Below, one piece after another: positions 5,843 through 13,521 of a stretch of DNA of 16,540 nucleotides. Every line of letters starts with the position of its first letter. Position 1 is the stretch's first letter. Made by a program: the position numbers and the translations under genes. The stretch is from DATILL01 sp035476575 (lineage in GTDB: Bacteria > Actinomycetota > Actinomycetes > Mycobacteriales > JACQDL01), in contig DATILL010000029.1 of NCBI GenBank assembly GCA_035476575.1, positions 1-16,540 of the forward strand, written 5' to 3'. The notes beneath the pieces were generated by a model, which was not told the origin of the DNA, ran no database searches, and saw only the letters and a program-made list of their open reading frames with translations.

Positions 5843-8661
5843 GCGGGGCCTCCTGGCTGGTCGTGTGGGTGGTCGTGGTCGGTGCGGTCGGGTTCAGCCG
5901 GATCGCCGGGCACCGGTGGCTGGCCCTGGCCGCGCGCGTGTCCGCTGCGAAACGCCGCCAGCATCGTGCGGACCTCGTCCGGTGACCGCTCCGGCCCCGT
6001 CGGACGAGTTTCGGCCCGGGCCGGCGGGTGCGCGGCAGCGGGCACGCCGTTGGCCCGCTGAGCGGCTGGGACCCGCTTGACCAGCCCGTTGCGAGTGCGT
6101 TCCTGGCCGGTCGGCGGGCCGGTCGGCGGCAGCGCGGCGGCCGGCTGGCGGGGTGGCGCCGGATGTGCACCGTTGCCGTTCGGGCTCCGGACGACATCCT
6201 CCGGGCCGAGGGCAAGCTGCTGCCGCTGGCTGGCCCGCAGCGGTCGGTGCGCGGTGCCGTACGGCGGTGCGGTCACGACGGGCTGACCGGGACCCAGAGG
6301 CTGCGGACGCACGGCTGGCGGCTGGGCAGGCTGGGCAGCGTCGGACGGAGGCGGTCCAGCCGGGTACGGGTCTGCCGGGGCCTGCTGGTCCTGGGCCGGG
6401 GTTGGCTCGGCCGACGTCAGCGCCTCCTCAGCCGCGTTGCCGCTCACGCTGTCCAACGCGACCGGGTGGTCGGTGAGCACGCTGGCTGGCAGCAGCACCC
6501 GGGCGGTGACCCCGGTGACCGGCGACGGCACGAGCTGGACCTCCGCGCCCAGCCGGTGCGCCAGCCGGCCGACCACGTAGTGCCCGAGGAAGCGGGTCGC
6601 GGCGACGACGAAGTCCTCGTCGCCGCGCAGCCGGGCATTGGCGCGGGCCAGCATGTCCGGCCCCATCCCGACGCCGTGGTCGACCACGACCAGCAGGTAC
6701 CCCGACCCGGTCCGCCGTCCGTACACCTCCACCTCGAGGTCGGGTGGGGAGAAGGACAGGCCGTTCTCGATCAGCTCGGCCACCATGTGCGCCACCTCGG
6801 TCGTCGCCGAGCCGTTGATCAGCGCGTCGTCAACCCGGCGCAGCACGACCCGGCGGTACTCCTCGACCTCGGAGATACCGGCCCGGATGGCGTCGATGAC
6901 CGAGAGCGGCTGGGCCGACGGCCGCGGGCTGGTCCGGCCGACCAGGACCAGCAGGCTTTCGGCGTTGCGGCGCATCCGGGTGGCAAGGTGGTCCAGCTCG
7001 AACATGTTCGCCAGCGTGGCCGGGTCAAGCTCCTCCCGCTCGAGCTCGCTGATCAGCCCGAGCTGGCGGCGGACCAGGTTCTGGCTGCGCCGGCCGAGGT
7101 TGGCCAGCGACTCGGTCGTGTTCCGCCGGATGGCGGCCTGCTCACTGGCCAGCGTCAGGGCGGCGCTCTGTACCCGGTCCAGGGCATGGGCCACCGACCG
7201 GATCTCACTGTCGGCATGCTCCGACGCGGTCGCCGGGACGGTGGTCGGCAGGTGCTCGCCGTCGGGGCCCCGCAGCGCGGCCACCGCCTCCGGCAGCCGG
7301 CGCGAGGCAACCTCGTCGGCCTCGCGGGCCAGCGCGCCGAGCGGGCCGATGATCGAGCGGGCGGCGCCCACCACCAGCAGGACCTCTGCAGCCACGGCCA
7401 GCGTGGCCAGCAGCAGGAAGGCGAGCAGGGTGCGGGCTGCCGACGACCTCAGCTCGCCGGCCCGTGCGGTGACGTCGGCCCCGGCCGAGCGCTGAACGGT
7501 GCGCATCTGGTCGATGACGCTGGTCATCTGCTTCCACCAGTCCACCGGGTCCACCTGCCCGACCAGCCTGCCGGGGGAGCTGGTGGCCACCGCTTCCAGG
7601 CGGTCTGCCTTGGCGGCGGCGGTGGACCGCAGCGCGGCGTCCAGCCGGCCCCGCTGGTCGGCCGTGGCGAACCGGACGTACGCCGCCAGCCCGGCGTTCT
7701 TGCCGCCCCGGATGTCGGCGAACTTCAGGTACTCGCCGGCCCCGAACCGGCCGGCGGCGAAGACGCCGTTCAGGAAGCCGCGCTCCTGGCCGGTGAGCTC
7801 CTTGGCATCGCCGAGCGCGTACAGCGCCTGCAGCCCGCGCCGCAGCTCTGGGTCCTGCGCCCGGTCCAGCCCGAGGTCGAGCTGGTTCAGCGCGGTGATC
7901 GCGTCGGTGTAGAAGCCGAACGTGCTGCCCCGGTTGGCCCGGCCGCTGTCGACGTCGGCGCGCACGGCCGGCAGCCTGGCCAGCCTGCCCAGAGCGTCCC
8001 GGACCCGCCGCGCGTCGGTGTCCTGGCGGCTGGTGAGCCTCTGGTCCAGCGCGGCCAGCGCCTGGTCGGTCTGGGTCCGGGTGCTCGTCACCTGGGCACG
8101 GAACCGGTCCTCGCCACCGAGCAGGCCGTTGGTCAGGCCCCGCTCCCGCTGGAGCTGATGGATCGCGTCCTGCACCCGCAGGGCCAGCGAGACCGTGCCC
8201 GCGGTGCTGGTCGCGGACCGGAAGGACCTGACCTGCTGGACCGCCATTGCCCCCAGCAGCACCAGCACGATCGTCAGCGACAGGAGGAGGATGCGGGCCA
8301 GCCTCGCTCGGATGGACGACGTCCGGACCGTCCCAGACGCTCGGGCTGCCAGGCCCTTCAGCGCCGCCAGGCCTTTCGGTACGGCGGGCGGCTCCGGCGC
8401 TGGCCCGATGGGGTCTCCGGTCTGCCCGGTGGGTGTTGTCGTGGGTGCGCTCGTGGACGGCATCGCCGTTGGACCCGCTGTTGGCCCCGTCGTGGACGTC
8501 GTCGGCTGTGGTGCGGGCGATGCGGTCCGGCCTGCGGGGGGTCTGGTGGACGCGGGCGCCGGGCCGAGGCCTTCGTGGACCTCAGGCCGCGGCACTCGGT
8601 GACGTGCGGCCACTGCACCTCCGGTTCGAACGCTCACCTCACGTCCGTCGCGGGGCCACAT
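5839..8661 (-). CDS. cvnA: Nitrate/nitrite-sensing-type histidine-kinase-like sensor (CvnA-type)
   Basis: A 940-residue membrane sensor. It has a Pro/Thr/Ala-rich cytoplasmic N-terminus (1-115), membrane segment 1 (about 124-142) and an extracytoplasmic NIT-type helical sensor domain (about 160-395, with LQRERGLTNGLL at 170-181 and ELTGQERGFLNG at 288-299). Membrane segment 2 (about 411-432) and a HAMP-like linker to about 500 follow. Next comes a degenerate dimerisation region (SLANLGRRSQNLVRRQLGLI; LDHLATRMRRNAESLLVL), then a HATPase_c domain with N-box ELIENGLSFSPP (629-640) and G1 box DHGVGMG (661-667). A 200-residue Pro/Ala-rich tail ends the protein. It probably relays an external signal to the roadblock/GTPase pair below it; the conventional H-box is not evident, so kinase activity is uncertain. 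An alternative GTG start lies ten codons in (SVRTGG). The +1 reading opposite (6028-8781) is a G+C shadow. Confidence 0.9.
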   Translation of the reverse strand: MWPRDGREVSVRTGGAVAARHRVPRPEVHEGLGPAPASTRPPAGRTASPAPQPTTSTTGPTAGPTAMPSTSAPTTTPTGQTGDPIGPAPEPPAVPKGLAALKGLAARASGTVRTSSIRARLARILLLSLTIVLVLLGAMAVQQVRSFRSATSTAGTVSLALRVQDAIHQLQRERGLTNGLLGGEDRFRAQVTSTRTQTDQALAALDQRLTSRQDTDARRVRDALGRLARLPAVRADVDSGRANRGSTFGFYTDAITALNQLDLGLDRAQDPELRRGLQALYALGDAKELTGQERGFLNGVFAAGRFGAGEYLKFADIRGGKNAGLAAYVRFATADQRGRLDAALRSTAAAKADRLEAVATSSPGRLVGQVDPVDWWKQMTSVIDQMRTVQRSAGADVTARAGELRSSAARTLLAFLLLATLAVAAEVLLVVGAARSIIGPLGALAREADEVASRRLPEAVAALRGPDGEHLPTTVPATASEHADSEIRSVAHALDRVQSAALTLASEQAAIRRNTTESLANLGRRSQNLVRRQLGLISELEREELDPATLANMFELDHLATRMRRNAESLLVLVGRTSPRPSAQPLSVIDAIRAGISEVEEYRRVVLRRVDDALINGSATTEVAHMVAELIENGLSFSPPDLEVEVYGRRTGSGYLLVVVDHGVGMGPDMLARANARLRGDEDFVVAATRFLGHYVVGRLAHRLGAEVQLVPSPVTGVTARVLLPASVLTDHPVALDSVSGNAAEEALTSAEPTPAQDQQAPADPYPAGPPPSDAAQPAQPPAVRPQPLGPGQPVVTAPPYGTAHRPLRASQRQQLALGPEDVVRSPNGNGAHPAPPRQPAAALPPTGPPTGQERTRNGLVKRVPAAQRANGVPAAAHPPARAETRPTGPERSPDEVRTMLAAFRSGHARGQGQPPVPGDPAEPDRTDHDHPHDQPGGPA

Positions 8662-9196
8662 GCGAAACGGATCGGTCGGTGGAAAAGTCGTCCCGCGCTC
8701 TCCGCCGTTGGACGCTCTCGTTCAGGAACCGGCGAAGCCTATCCCAGCTCGCCGAAAGCGTGGCGCCCGGTCTGGCAATGACCTGACCCGCGCAGCGAGA
8801 ACGTAACATGTTCGAAATTGCGTTACGTGCTGCGCTCGGCGTGTGATGCTGACAGTGGCTGGTTGGTTCTCTGACGTCGCCATGCATGCCGTCGCGGGCT
8901 CGGTCCGAGGTTTGGACGACGCCCTGGCCCAGCGCCCACTGCGCTCTTCGCGCGTTGGCATTTCACCTGCCCCGCCGGGTAACCGAGAGTTTGCTTAGGT
9001 CCCGATACAGATAGACGTACCGTCCGGCGACCTTCATATACCTCTCGCACACACGGGGGACGTGCTGGCAGGTTCGGGCCGCATCAATGCGCGGCGGGGT
9101 GAAACGCGGCGCCGCCGAAAGTTCCGGCCCACTTGTCGGGGGAAGTTCGGCAGTTCGGTGCCCGATTTGCTCGACTTATCCTCGACAAGTCGCAGG
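8662..9196. other. Intergenic region upstream of the conservon
   Basis: About 535 bases without a supported gene. Short minus-strand frames here (for example 8823-9050) have arginine/proline-biased compositions and no ribosome binding site. The stretch contains an inverted repeat at 8801-8828 and an 8-base pair ACTTGTCG (9131-9138)/CGACAAGT (9183-9190). It should carry the cvnA promoter. TAGGCT near 8740 on the minus strand is only a weak -10 candidate, without a clear -35. Confidence 0.5.
8801..8828. promoter_or_regulatory. Inverted repeat upstream of cvnA (operator candidate)
   Basis: ACGTAAC (8801-8807) and GTTACGT (8822-8828) are perfect 7-base arms around a 14-base A/T-rich spacer that includes TTCGAA. 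The site lies about 140 bases upstream of the cvnA ATG, in a locally A/T-rich island, and is a plausible binding site for a dimeric regulator of the conservon. The regulator is unknown. Confidence 0.4.
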
Positions 9197-9234
9197 AAAA
9201 AAGAACTGACCCGCAGGTCCAGTGGACCTGCGGG
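9197..9234 (-). terminator. Intrinsic terminator of the LGNTG surface-protein gene
   Basis: CCCGCAGGTCCA (9210-9221), one central G, and TGGACCTGCGGG (9223-9234) form a perfect inverted repeat. On the minus strand it is followed, after a few bases, by TTTTTT (complement of 9197-9202). It begins about 28 bases after the stop codon at 9263, a textbook rho-independent terminator for the gene at 9263-10564. Confidence 0.9.
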
Positions 9235-9262
9235 CCGGCTCTACCAGCGGATGATCGTCAGA

Positions 9263-10564
9263 TCATCGGTGCATTGCCCGGGAGCGGCGCCGGGTCATGA
9301 AGACCAGCGTGCCTCCGCCGACCAGGAGGAGCAGCGCGACCGCAGTGAGCGGCAGTGCGTTGCTGACCCCGGTGTTACCGAGCTGCCCACCAGGACCAGG
9401 CGCGGGAACCGTGCCCTTGCCGCCACCGCCACCAGGCACCGTCGCCGTCGGCGGACCGGTCGGAACGGTGGGCGTCGCGGTCGGGGGACCTGTGGGAGTA
9501 CCCGTCGGAGGAACGGTGGGCTTCGTCGGAGACGGCGTAGGCGGCGGGCAGATCACGCCGCCCCGCGGTGCGGTCGCGTCGACCTCCAGCTCACCCAGGT
9601 TCAGGTCGAGAACCTTGACCAGGTTGAGCAGGGTGACCGAGACGTGCAGCAGTGCCGCACTCGCGGAGACCTTGGTCGGTGACACAGACTTGACCAGGTC
9701 GGCGAGGGAGAGCTTGACCTGGGCCAGGCCGATGTTCACGTCCAGCGACGCGTGGGGGGCGTCCAGGCGACCCAGCGTCTTGCCGCCCTGCGCGATCTCC
9801 AGGATCGGGGCCTTGAAGTCGACCCGGGACCGGCTGGTGCCGGCGGCAATCCCGCTGAGCGTCGGGGACGAGATCACCTTGATCTGGATCTCGTAGGGAG
9901 AGCCACCGAACAGGACGATCTTCGCGGCCTGCACGGCGGCGGTGGTGCCAACGCCGAGCCCGGCCTGCCCGGGCACCTTGACCAGGCTGGTCCGCGAGGC
10001 CGAGTAGACCGTGCCCGGGAGCGAGACCACGCTGCCGTGGAAGACGCCCGGAATATCGGTGATCAGCGCCTCGGCGTCCAGGGTCGAGGCGGTCGCCCGC
10101 GAGATCGTGCCCTTGGTCGTGCACCCGCCCGGGCCGACACCGGGCGCGAAGGCCGTGGTGGTCGCGACCGCGGCGTTGAGCAGCGGGGCGGCCGAGACCC
10201 TCAGCAGCCGGTCAAAGGCCTGCCTGGTGTGCGGGGGAGGCGCGGACTGGCTGGCCTCGCTGATCTTCAGCTTGATCGGGAGCAGGTTCCCGCCGAGCGC
10301 GGTCTTGATGTCAACGGCGTGGGCGGTCGCGTTCTTCCGCGCGGTGGAGTCGGCCTCCGCGGAGGAGTCAGCGAGCTTGAGCTTGACCAGCGTGCCGAGG
10401 GAGGGCAGCCCGACCGCCTTGACGTTCAGGAACGTGGCGTCAGCGGACGCAGTGTATGCCTGGGCTGTCGACGCCGCGGCCGACGAGCCAGTGGTGGCTG
10501 CTACCGCGGCTGATAACGGGAGGAGCGTGGCAGCGCTGAGCAAGGCAGCGATGCGTCGGTGCAT
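9263..10564 (-). CDS. Secreted surface protein with LGNTG sortase-type anchor
   Basis: A 433-residue exported protein starting at ATG 10564. That start is preceded by AAGGAAGG with an 8-base gap, which makes it better than the longer upstream frame. Features in order are a signal peptide (MHRRIAALLSAATLLPLSAA, cleavage probably near AVA 20-22) and a body of about 300 residues rich in Ala/Thr/Ser/Val with long beta-type strands and no recognised enzymatic motif. A Pro/Thr/Gly-rich wall-spanning linker (about 340-394) follows, then LGNTG (395-399), a hydrophobic segment (LPLTAVALLLLVGGGTLVFM) and a basic tail RRRSRAMHR. This is the three-part cell wall sorting signal; LGNTG deviates from LPXTG and is closer to the LAXTG type cut by class E sortases of high-G+C Gram-positives. 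The frame is clean and has its own terminator. The biological role is unknown; a structural or adhesive cell-wall protein is likely. Confidence 0.85.
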   Translation of the reverse strand: MHRRIAALLSAATLLPLSAAVAATTGSSAAASTAQAYTASADATFLNVKAVGLPSLGTLVKLKLADSSAEADSTARKNATAHAVDIKTALGGNLLPIKLKISEASQSAPPPHTRQAFDRLLRVSAAPLLNAAVATTTAFAPGVGPGGCTTKGTISRATASTLDAEALITDIPGVFHGSVVSLPGTVYSASRTSLVKVPGQAGLGVGTTAAVQAAKIVLFGGSPYEIQIKVISSPTLSGIAAGTSRSRVDFKAPILEIAQGGKTLGRLDAPHASLDVNIGLAQVKLSLADLVKSVSPTKVSASAALLHVSVTLLNLVKVLDLNLGELEVDATAPRGGVICPPPTPSPTKPTVPPTGTPTGPPTATPTVPTGPPTATVPGGGGGKGTVPAPGPGGQLGNTGVSNALPLTAVALLLLVGGGTLVFMTRRRSRAMHR

Positions 10565-10611
10565 AACAGGTGCCTTCCTTGAGACGGCTGTTCTGAAGAG
10601 GGCCCGACCCA

Positions 10612-10628
10612 CCCCATAACGGATGGGG
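10612..10628. repeat. Inverted repeat in the 5' leader of the surface-protein gene
   Basis: CCCCAT (10612-10617) and ATGGGG (10623-10628) flank a 5-base spacer about 48 bases upstream of the ATG at 10564. It could be a leader hairpin or an operator. Just upstream on the minus strand, TTAGCA and TATGCT spaced by 18 bases are a possible -35/-10 pair, which would place the repeat in or near the transcription start region. Confidence 0.35.
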
Positions 10629-10654
10629 AGCATAGCGGCTTTGACACAAGCTTG

Positions 10655-11196
10655 CTAACCCCAGGCGTTTCGGCGTGTCGATCTGTCCTCGCTTAGCTGC
10701 GGTGAGAAACGACTGGGCGGCCCCGGGGCTACGGGTCGAGGCACCACGATCTTGCGGCCACGCTCAGCAGGGCCGGTCCGGGGGCAGGCGGGGTCTTCGG
10801 CCGGTGCCAGGCGATCTCGCGCACCAGGCGGGCAGCCGCCGGTGCCTGACCCGTCCTGGGACGGGGCCTCGGCACCGGTCCGCGACGGGTCCGGGTGGGG
10901 CCGGTAGACGTAATCGTGGGTGTACACGAAGCTGTCCGGGCCACGGGACCTGGCCATGTTCAGCATGGTGCCTATGGGACGTTTGTTCACCTTTGCCAGG
11001 ACGTCGACGGCGCGCGTCATCTGGTGGCACGTCGTCCGGCCGACCGCACGATCAGGAGGATCGCGTCGGCGAGCGCGGCAGCCTGCGCGCCGTCGGCGAC
11101 GGGGAGCAGCGGCGCACTGTCGATGATCGTGTAGTCGATCTTCTCCGCGACCTGCTGGAGCACAGACCGGCTCTGCTCCCGGACGATCAGCGTCAC
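10655..11196 (-). pseudogene. Bacterial tyrosine kinase (BY-kinase, Wzc/CapB-like), C-terminal remnant with frameshift
   Basis: Reading the minus strand from 11196, one frame gives SVLQQVAEKIDYTIIDSAPL followed by LPVADGAQAAALADAILLIVR. This is the Walker B-like IDSAPL region of a BY-kinase. After about 11041 a second frame continues as RTTCHQMTRAVDVLAKVN, then GTMLNMARSRGPDSFVYTHD and YVYRP, the usual C-terminal end with its tyrosine cluster. Adding one G (CGGTCGGGCCGG) restores VRSGRTT. The Wzz-type membrane domain and the Walker A region that should precede this are absent; instead epimerase sequence begins within 170 bases. BY-kinases control chain length and export of surface polysaccharide. 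Homology clearly ends near 10885, and the remaining frame to 10655 is low-complexity. The remnant cannot encode a working kinase. Confidence 0.75.
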
Positions 11197-11365
11197 TGGT
11201 CGAAGTGCTCCCGGTAAGGCTCCCAGCTCGCCGTGTCCTCCGCCGCCCACCGGCCCGCTGGTCCTGGCCGAACCGGGCCTCGGTGACGATCCCGACCGAG
11301 CCCGGAGCGGGCCGGTGCCGCCCAGCCGTAGCCGGGGCGGTGGCGGCGGGTCCGAACAGGCTGCG

Positions 11366-12329
11366 CGCCAACCGGTGGATCTGCCGGCAGCTCCGACCCG
11401 ATCGACCCACCCGCCCCGGTCACCAGGACCCGCCTGCCGGTCAGGTAGTGCGCGATCGCCGCGACGTCGGTGTCGACCGGATGCCGGCCGATCATGTCCG
11501 GCACGTCGACGTCGCGGACCGCGGCGAGGGTGCCCTCGCCGTCGGCGAGCTGGTTCAACGGCGGCAGCACCAGGCAGCGGAGCCCGGCGGCGGCCGCGTC
11601 GCAGGCCCCCCTGGACCAGCGTCGCGTCGGCGCGACCGATCGCCATGACCACGCCGGTGGCGGCGGTGTCCCGGGCCGCGGCCGTCAGCGTGCCGCTGGT
11701 GCCCAGCACCCGGACGCCGCTGCTGCGCAGGTTGCGCTTGCCGGGGTCGTCGTCCAGGAAGCCCACGGGGAGGAACGGCGAGGTCGGGTCGTGCAGCATG
11801 CGCCGGGCGAGCTGGGCGCCGGCCTCGCCCGCGCCGTAGATTGAGCACCCGCTCGGCGGACGACGCGGGCCGGTGCCTGTGCTCGGTCACCGCTCGCTTG
11901 ACGTAGCGCCCCCGCTGGTGAGCACCAGTGCAAACGGGAAGGCGAGCAGGGGCAGGCTCCGCGGCAGGCCGGTGCGCGGGAAGGCGTTCACCGCCGTCGA
12001 GCCCAGCGCGGACACCGCCAGCGCGGTCGCTGCCAGCGCCAGGACCTCGTCGAAGCTGCCCGCCGCAAGCCGGTCGCGGTACAGCGAGACGGCGTAACCG
12101 GCCAGTATCTGGGTGAGGCCGACGAAAACAGCGAAGATAGTGACCGGCCGCCAGGAAACGCGATCGACGGCGAAATAAACTGACACAGGTTGGCCCACTC
12201 GACGGCGACAACCCAGAGCAGCCCATCGGTAACCGCATTGACCGCGCACAGCACAGAACGACCGCGGACAGAACGATTACGGCGGGTCGGGGTGGAACTG
12301 GTCAGCCATCGGCATATCAGCGCGAACAT
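11366..12329 (-). pseudogene. CapD/FlaA1-type polysaccharide biosynthesis NDP-sugar epimerase, frameshifted and truncated
   Basis: Segments of one protein are spread over three frames in the right order. They are an N-terminal membrane region (VLCAVNAVTDGLLWVVAVEW; RVSWRPVTIFAVFVGLTQIL; SFDEVLALAATALAVSALGS), then RYVKRAVTEHRHRPASSAER, the first nucleotide-binding part (GAQLARRMLHDPTSPFLPVG; FLDDDPGKRNLRSSGVRVLG; GVVMAIGRADATLVQ), CLVLPPLNQLADGEGTLAAV, AAIAHYLTGRRVLVTGAGGS, and finally CRQIHRLA. The second Rossmann motif GAGGSIG is kept, but everything after it (catalytic and C-terminal domain) is gone. Frame breaks fall near 12180-12190, in the C-run 11909-11913, at an extra T at 11841-11842, in the C-run 11606-11611, and near 11375-11380. 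The family makes sugar precursors for surface polysaccharide. ATG 12329 is the best start candidate but lacks a strong ribosome binding site. Confidence 0.75.
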
Positions 12330-12844
12330 GCGGCGCCACAACGAGTACCTTCGTAGCAGGTCCGGCAGCGTTGGGCCACCGCCGTGCAGCGTTGGGGCTA
12401 GCACCACCCGCGGGAGATCGAGTCACCTACCGTCATGGCTCATGGTCCTACTCGGGCGGAAGAGGCTCATAAATCTGACCGAAAGCCTGGCGCGGCGTGA
12501 TCTTTGACCGGACGCTGGGGCAGTGTACCTACGAACAGCTCGTTACTTCAAGTAGTCACATGGTTACTTTATGTAGTAAAAATTGCACATGAAACAGGCT
12601 AAACGTCCGCCTCGCCGTCCATTTTGTGAGAATCTCCTGGGTGAGGAACTCGATTCCAGGTCGGCTTCCTCGGGCTATCGAGAACCGATACAATGCCGCC
12701 ATTGTGGCTACTCTCAGCAACATCAAAACCTACGCCCACTGGTCTACATGCCAGTGCCCGCGCCGTCAGCGCCAGAACTCCGTGCCGAGACTCTCAGCAC
12801 CCAGCCGCATGGGGTTCCTTCTACGCGTGTAGGGGAAGGTGTTG
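12330..12844. other. Divergent intergenic/regulatory region of the polysaccharide locus
   Basis: About 515 bases between the epimerase remnant (minus) and the surface-protein remnant (plus). It is visibly A/T-richer around 12530-12600. It holds the tandem palindromic repeat at 12542-12579 and the ribosome binding site AGGGGAAGG just before ATG 12845. The plus-strand frame opening at 12583 has no family resemblance before about 13040, so I do not treat its first part as coding. I recognise no riboswitch. Confidence 0.5.
12542..12579. promoter_or_regulatory. Tandem palindromic sites, 21-base period (operator candidate)
   Basis: GTTACTTCAAGTAGT (12542-12556) and GTTACTTTATGTAGT (12563-12577) agree at 13 of 15 bases and start 21 bases apart, two helical turns. 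The first contains the palindrome TACTTCAAGTA; the second is flanked by TTACT/AGTAA arms. They lie in an A/T-rich island between divergent polysaccharide/surface genes, which suits cooperative binding of a dimeric regulator. The regulator is unknown. Confidence 0.55.
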
Positions 12845-13509
12845 ATGCCTGTTCGCCGCCTGACCATCCCCAGCCTGACCATCCCCAGCGTGGGTCTCCT
12901 TCTGGTCGCCGGCTCGCTGGTAATGTCCCCGGCGCGCCTTCGCTCAGCCCTATCCGCCGCCCCCGCCATCCATCAGTGTCAGCACATCCACGCCCTTCGC
13001 GGGAGGTCCGCTTACGATCTCCTTCGCCGGGGTTCGCTGCGCGTGAGCGGGTGTCGATAGATCTCCATTCCCGGACGGTGCACCCCAGGACCGTCCGGGC
13101 AGACGCACACGGCGCCGGCAGGGTGAGGGTGCGAATCCCGGCCGGCCGCTGGGGAACCCCACAAGCTGACCCCACCGGCCTGTCGAGCCACCGGGTTGTG
13201 TCGACGACGATCACGATCGTGCGCCTCAGGCTGCCCCCGGGCCAGGTCGGGGACGGCGGTGCTGGGCCTGGTGTCGCTGGGCCTGGTGTCGCCGCCGGGA
13301 CTGGTACCGCTGGGACCGGTGTCCCGGTGACCGGTGTTCCGGTCCTGCCATACGGCGTCGCCGCTGGTGGCCTGCTGCTCGGCGCGGCCCTGGTCGTCGC
13401 CGGCCGGCGACGACGCGGCCGGCCGGCTGTCGGCGGTACCGGCCCAGCCGGCCCAGCCGGATCTGGCGGATCTGCCGAATCGGCTGGATCGCGGCGGCCG
13501 CACGAGTAA
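12845..13509 (+). pseudogene. Secreted, surface-anchored Ig-like protein, frameshifted
   Basis: ATG 12845 follows AGGGGAAGG and begins a clear signal peptide (MPVRRLTIPS, then VGLLLVAGSLVMSPA). The reading then moves to another frame giving AFAQPYPPPPPSISVSTSTP and FAGGPLTISFAGVRC, the start of an Ig-like domain, and then to the frame of VSIDLHSRTVHPRTVRADAH and VVSTTITIV. Inside that last part two compensating one-base errors turn an expected WGTHKLTATGLSSHRVV into WGTPQADPTGLSSHRVV. The end is a Gly/Val/Thr-rich linker with GVPVTG, a hydrophobic segment (YGVAAGGLLLGAALVVAG), RRRRGR and a Gly-rich tail, resembling a degenerate sortase-type anchor. Stop TAA is at 13507-13509. It probably was a wall-anchored protein of the same locus. 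Breaks lie near 12935, near 13043, and at 13156-13172. Confidence 0.65.
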
Positions 13510-13521
13510 CCTGACGCCCCG

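Noticed and set aside
6028..8781. Very long plus-strand frame (917 codons) opposite cvnA
   Set aside because: It mirrors a clear NIT/HATPase sensor on the other strand; its composition is Arg/Gly/Pro/His-heavy and no family resemblance or ribosome binding site is seen. It is a high-G+C shadow frame.
8823..9050. 75-codon minus-strand frame upstream of cvnA
   Set aside because: Arg/Pro/Gln-rich with no ribosome binding site and no recognisable domain; treated as non-coding.
9752..10513. Plus-strand 253-codon frame opposite the LGNTG surface protein
   Set aside because: Arg/Gly/Asp-rich shadow; the minus strand has the signal peptide, sorting signal, ribosome binding site and terminator.
12583..13040. 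First part of the plus-strand frame opening at ATG 12583
   Set aside because: No ribosome binding site or family pattern before about 13040. The better start for the surface protein is ATG 12845 in another frame, with a signal peptide and AGGGGAAGG.
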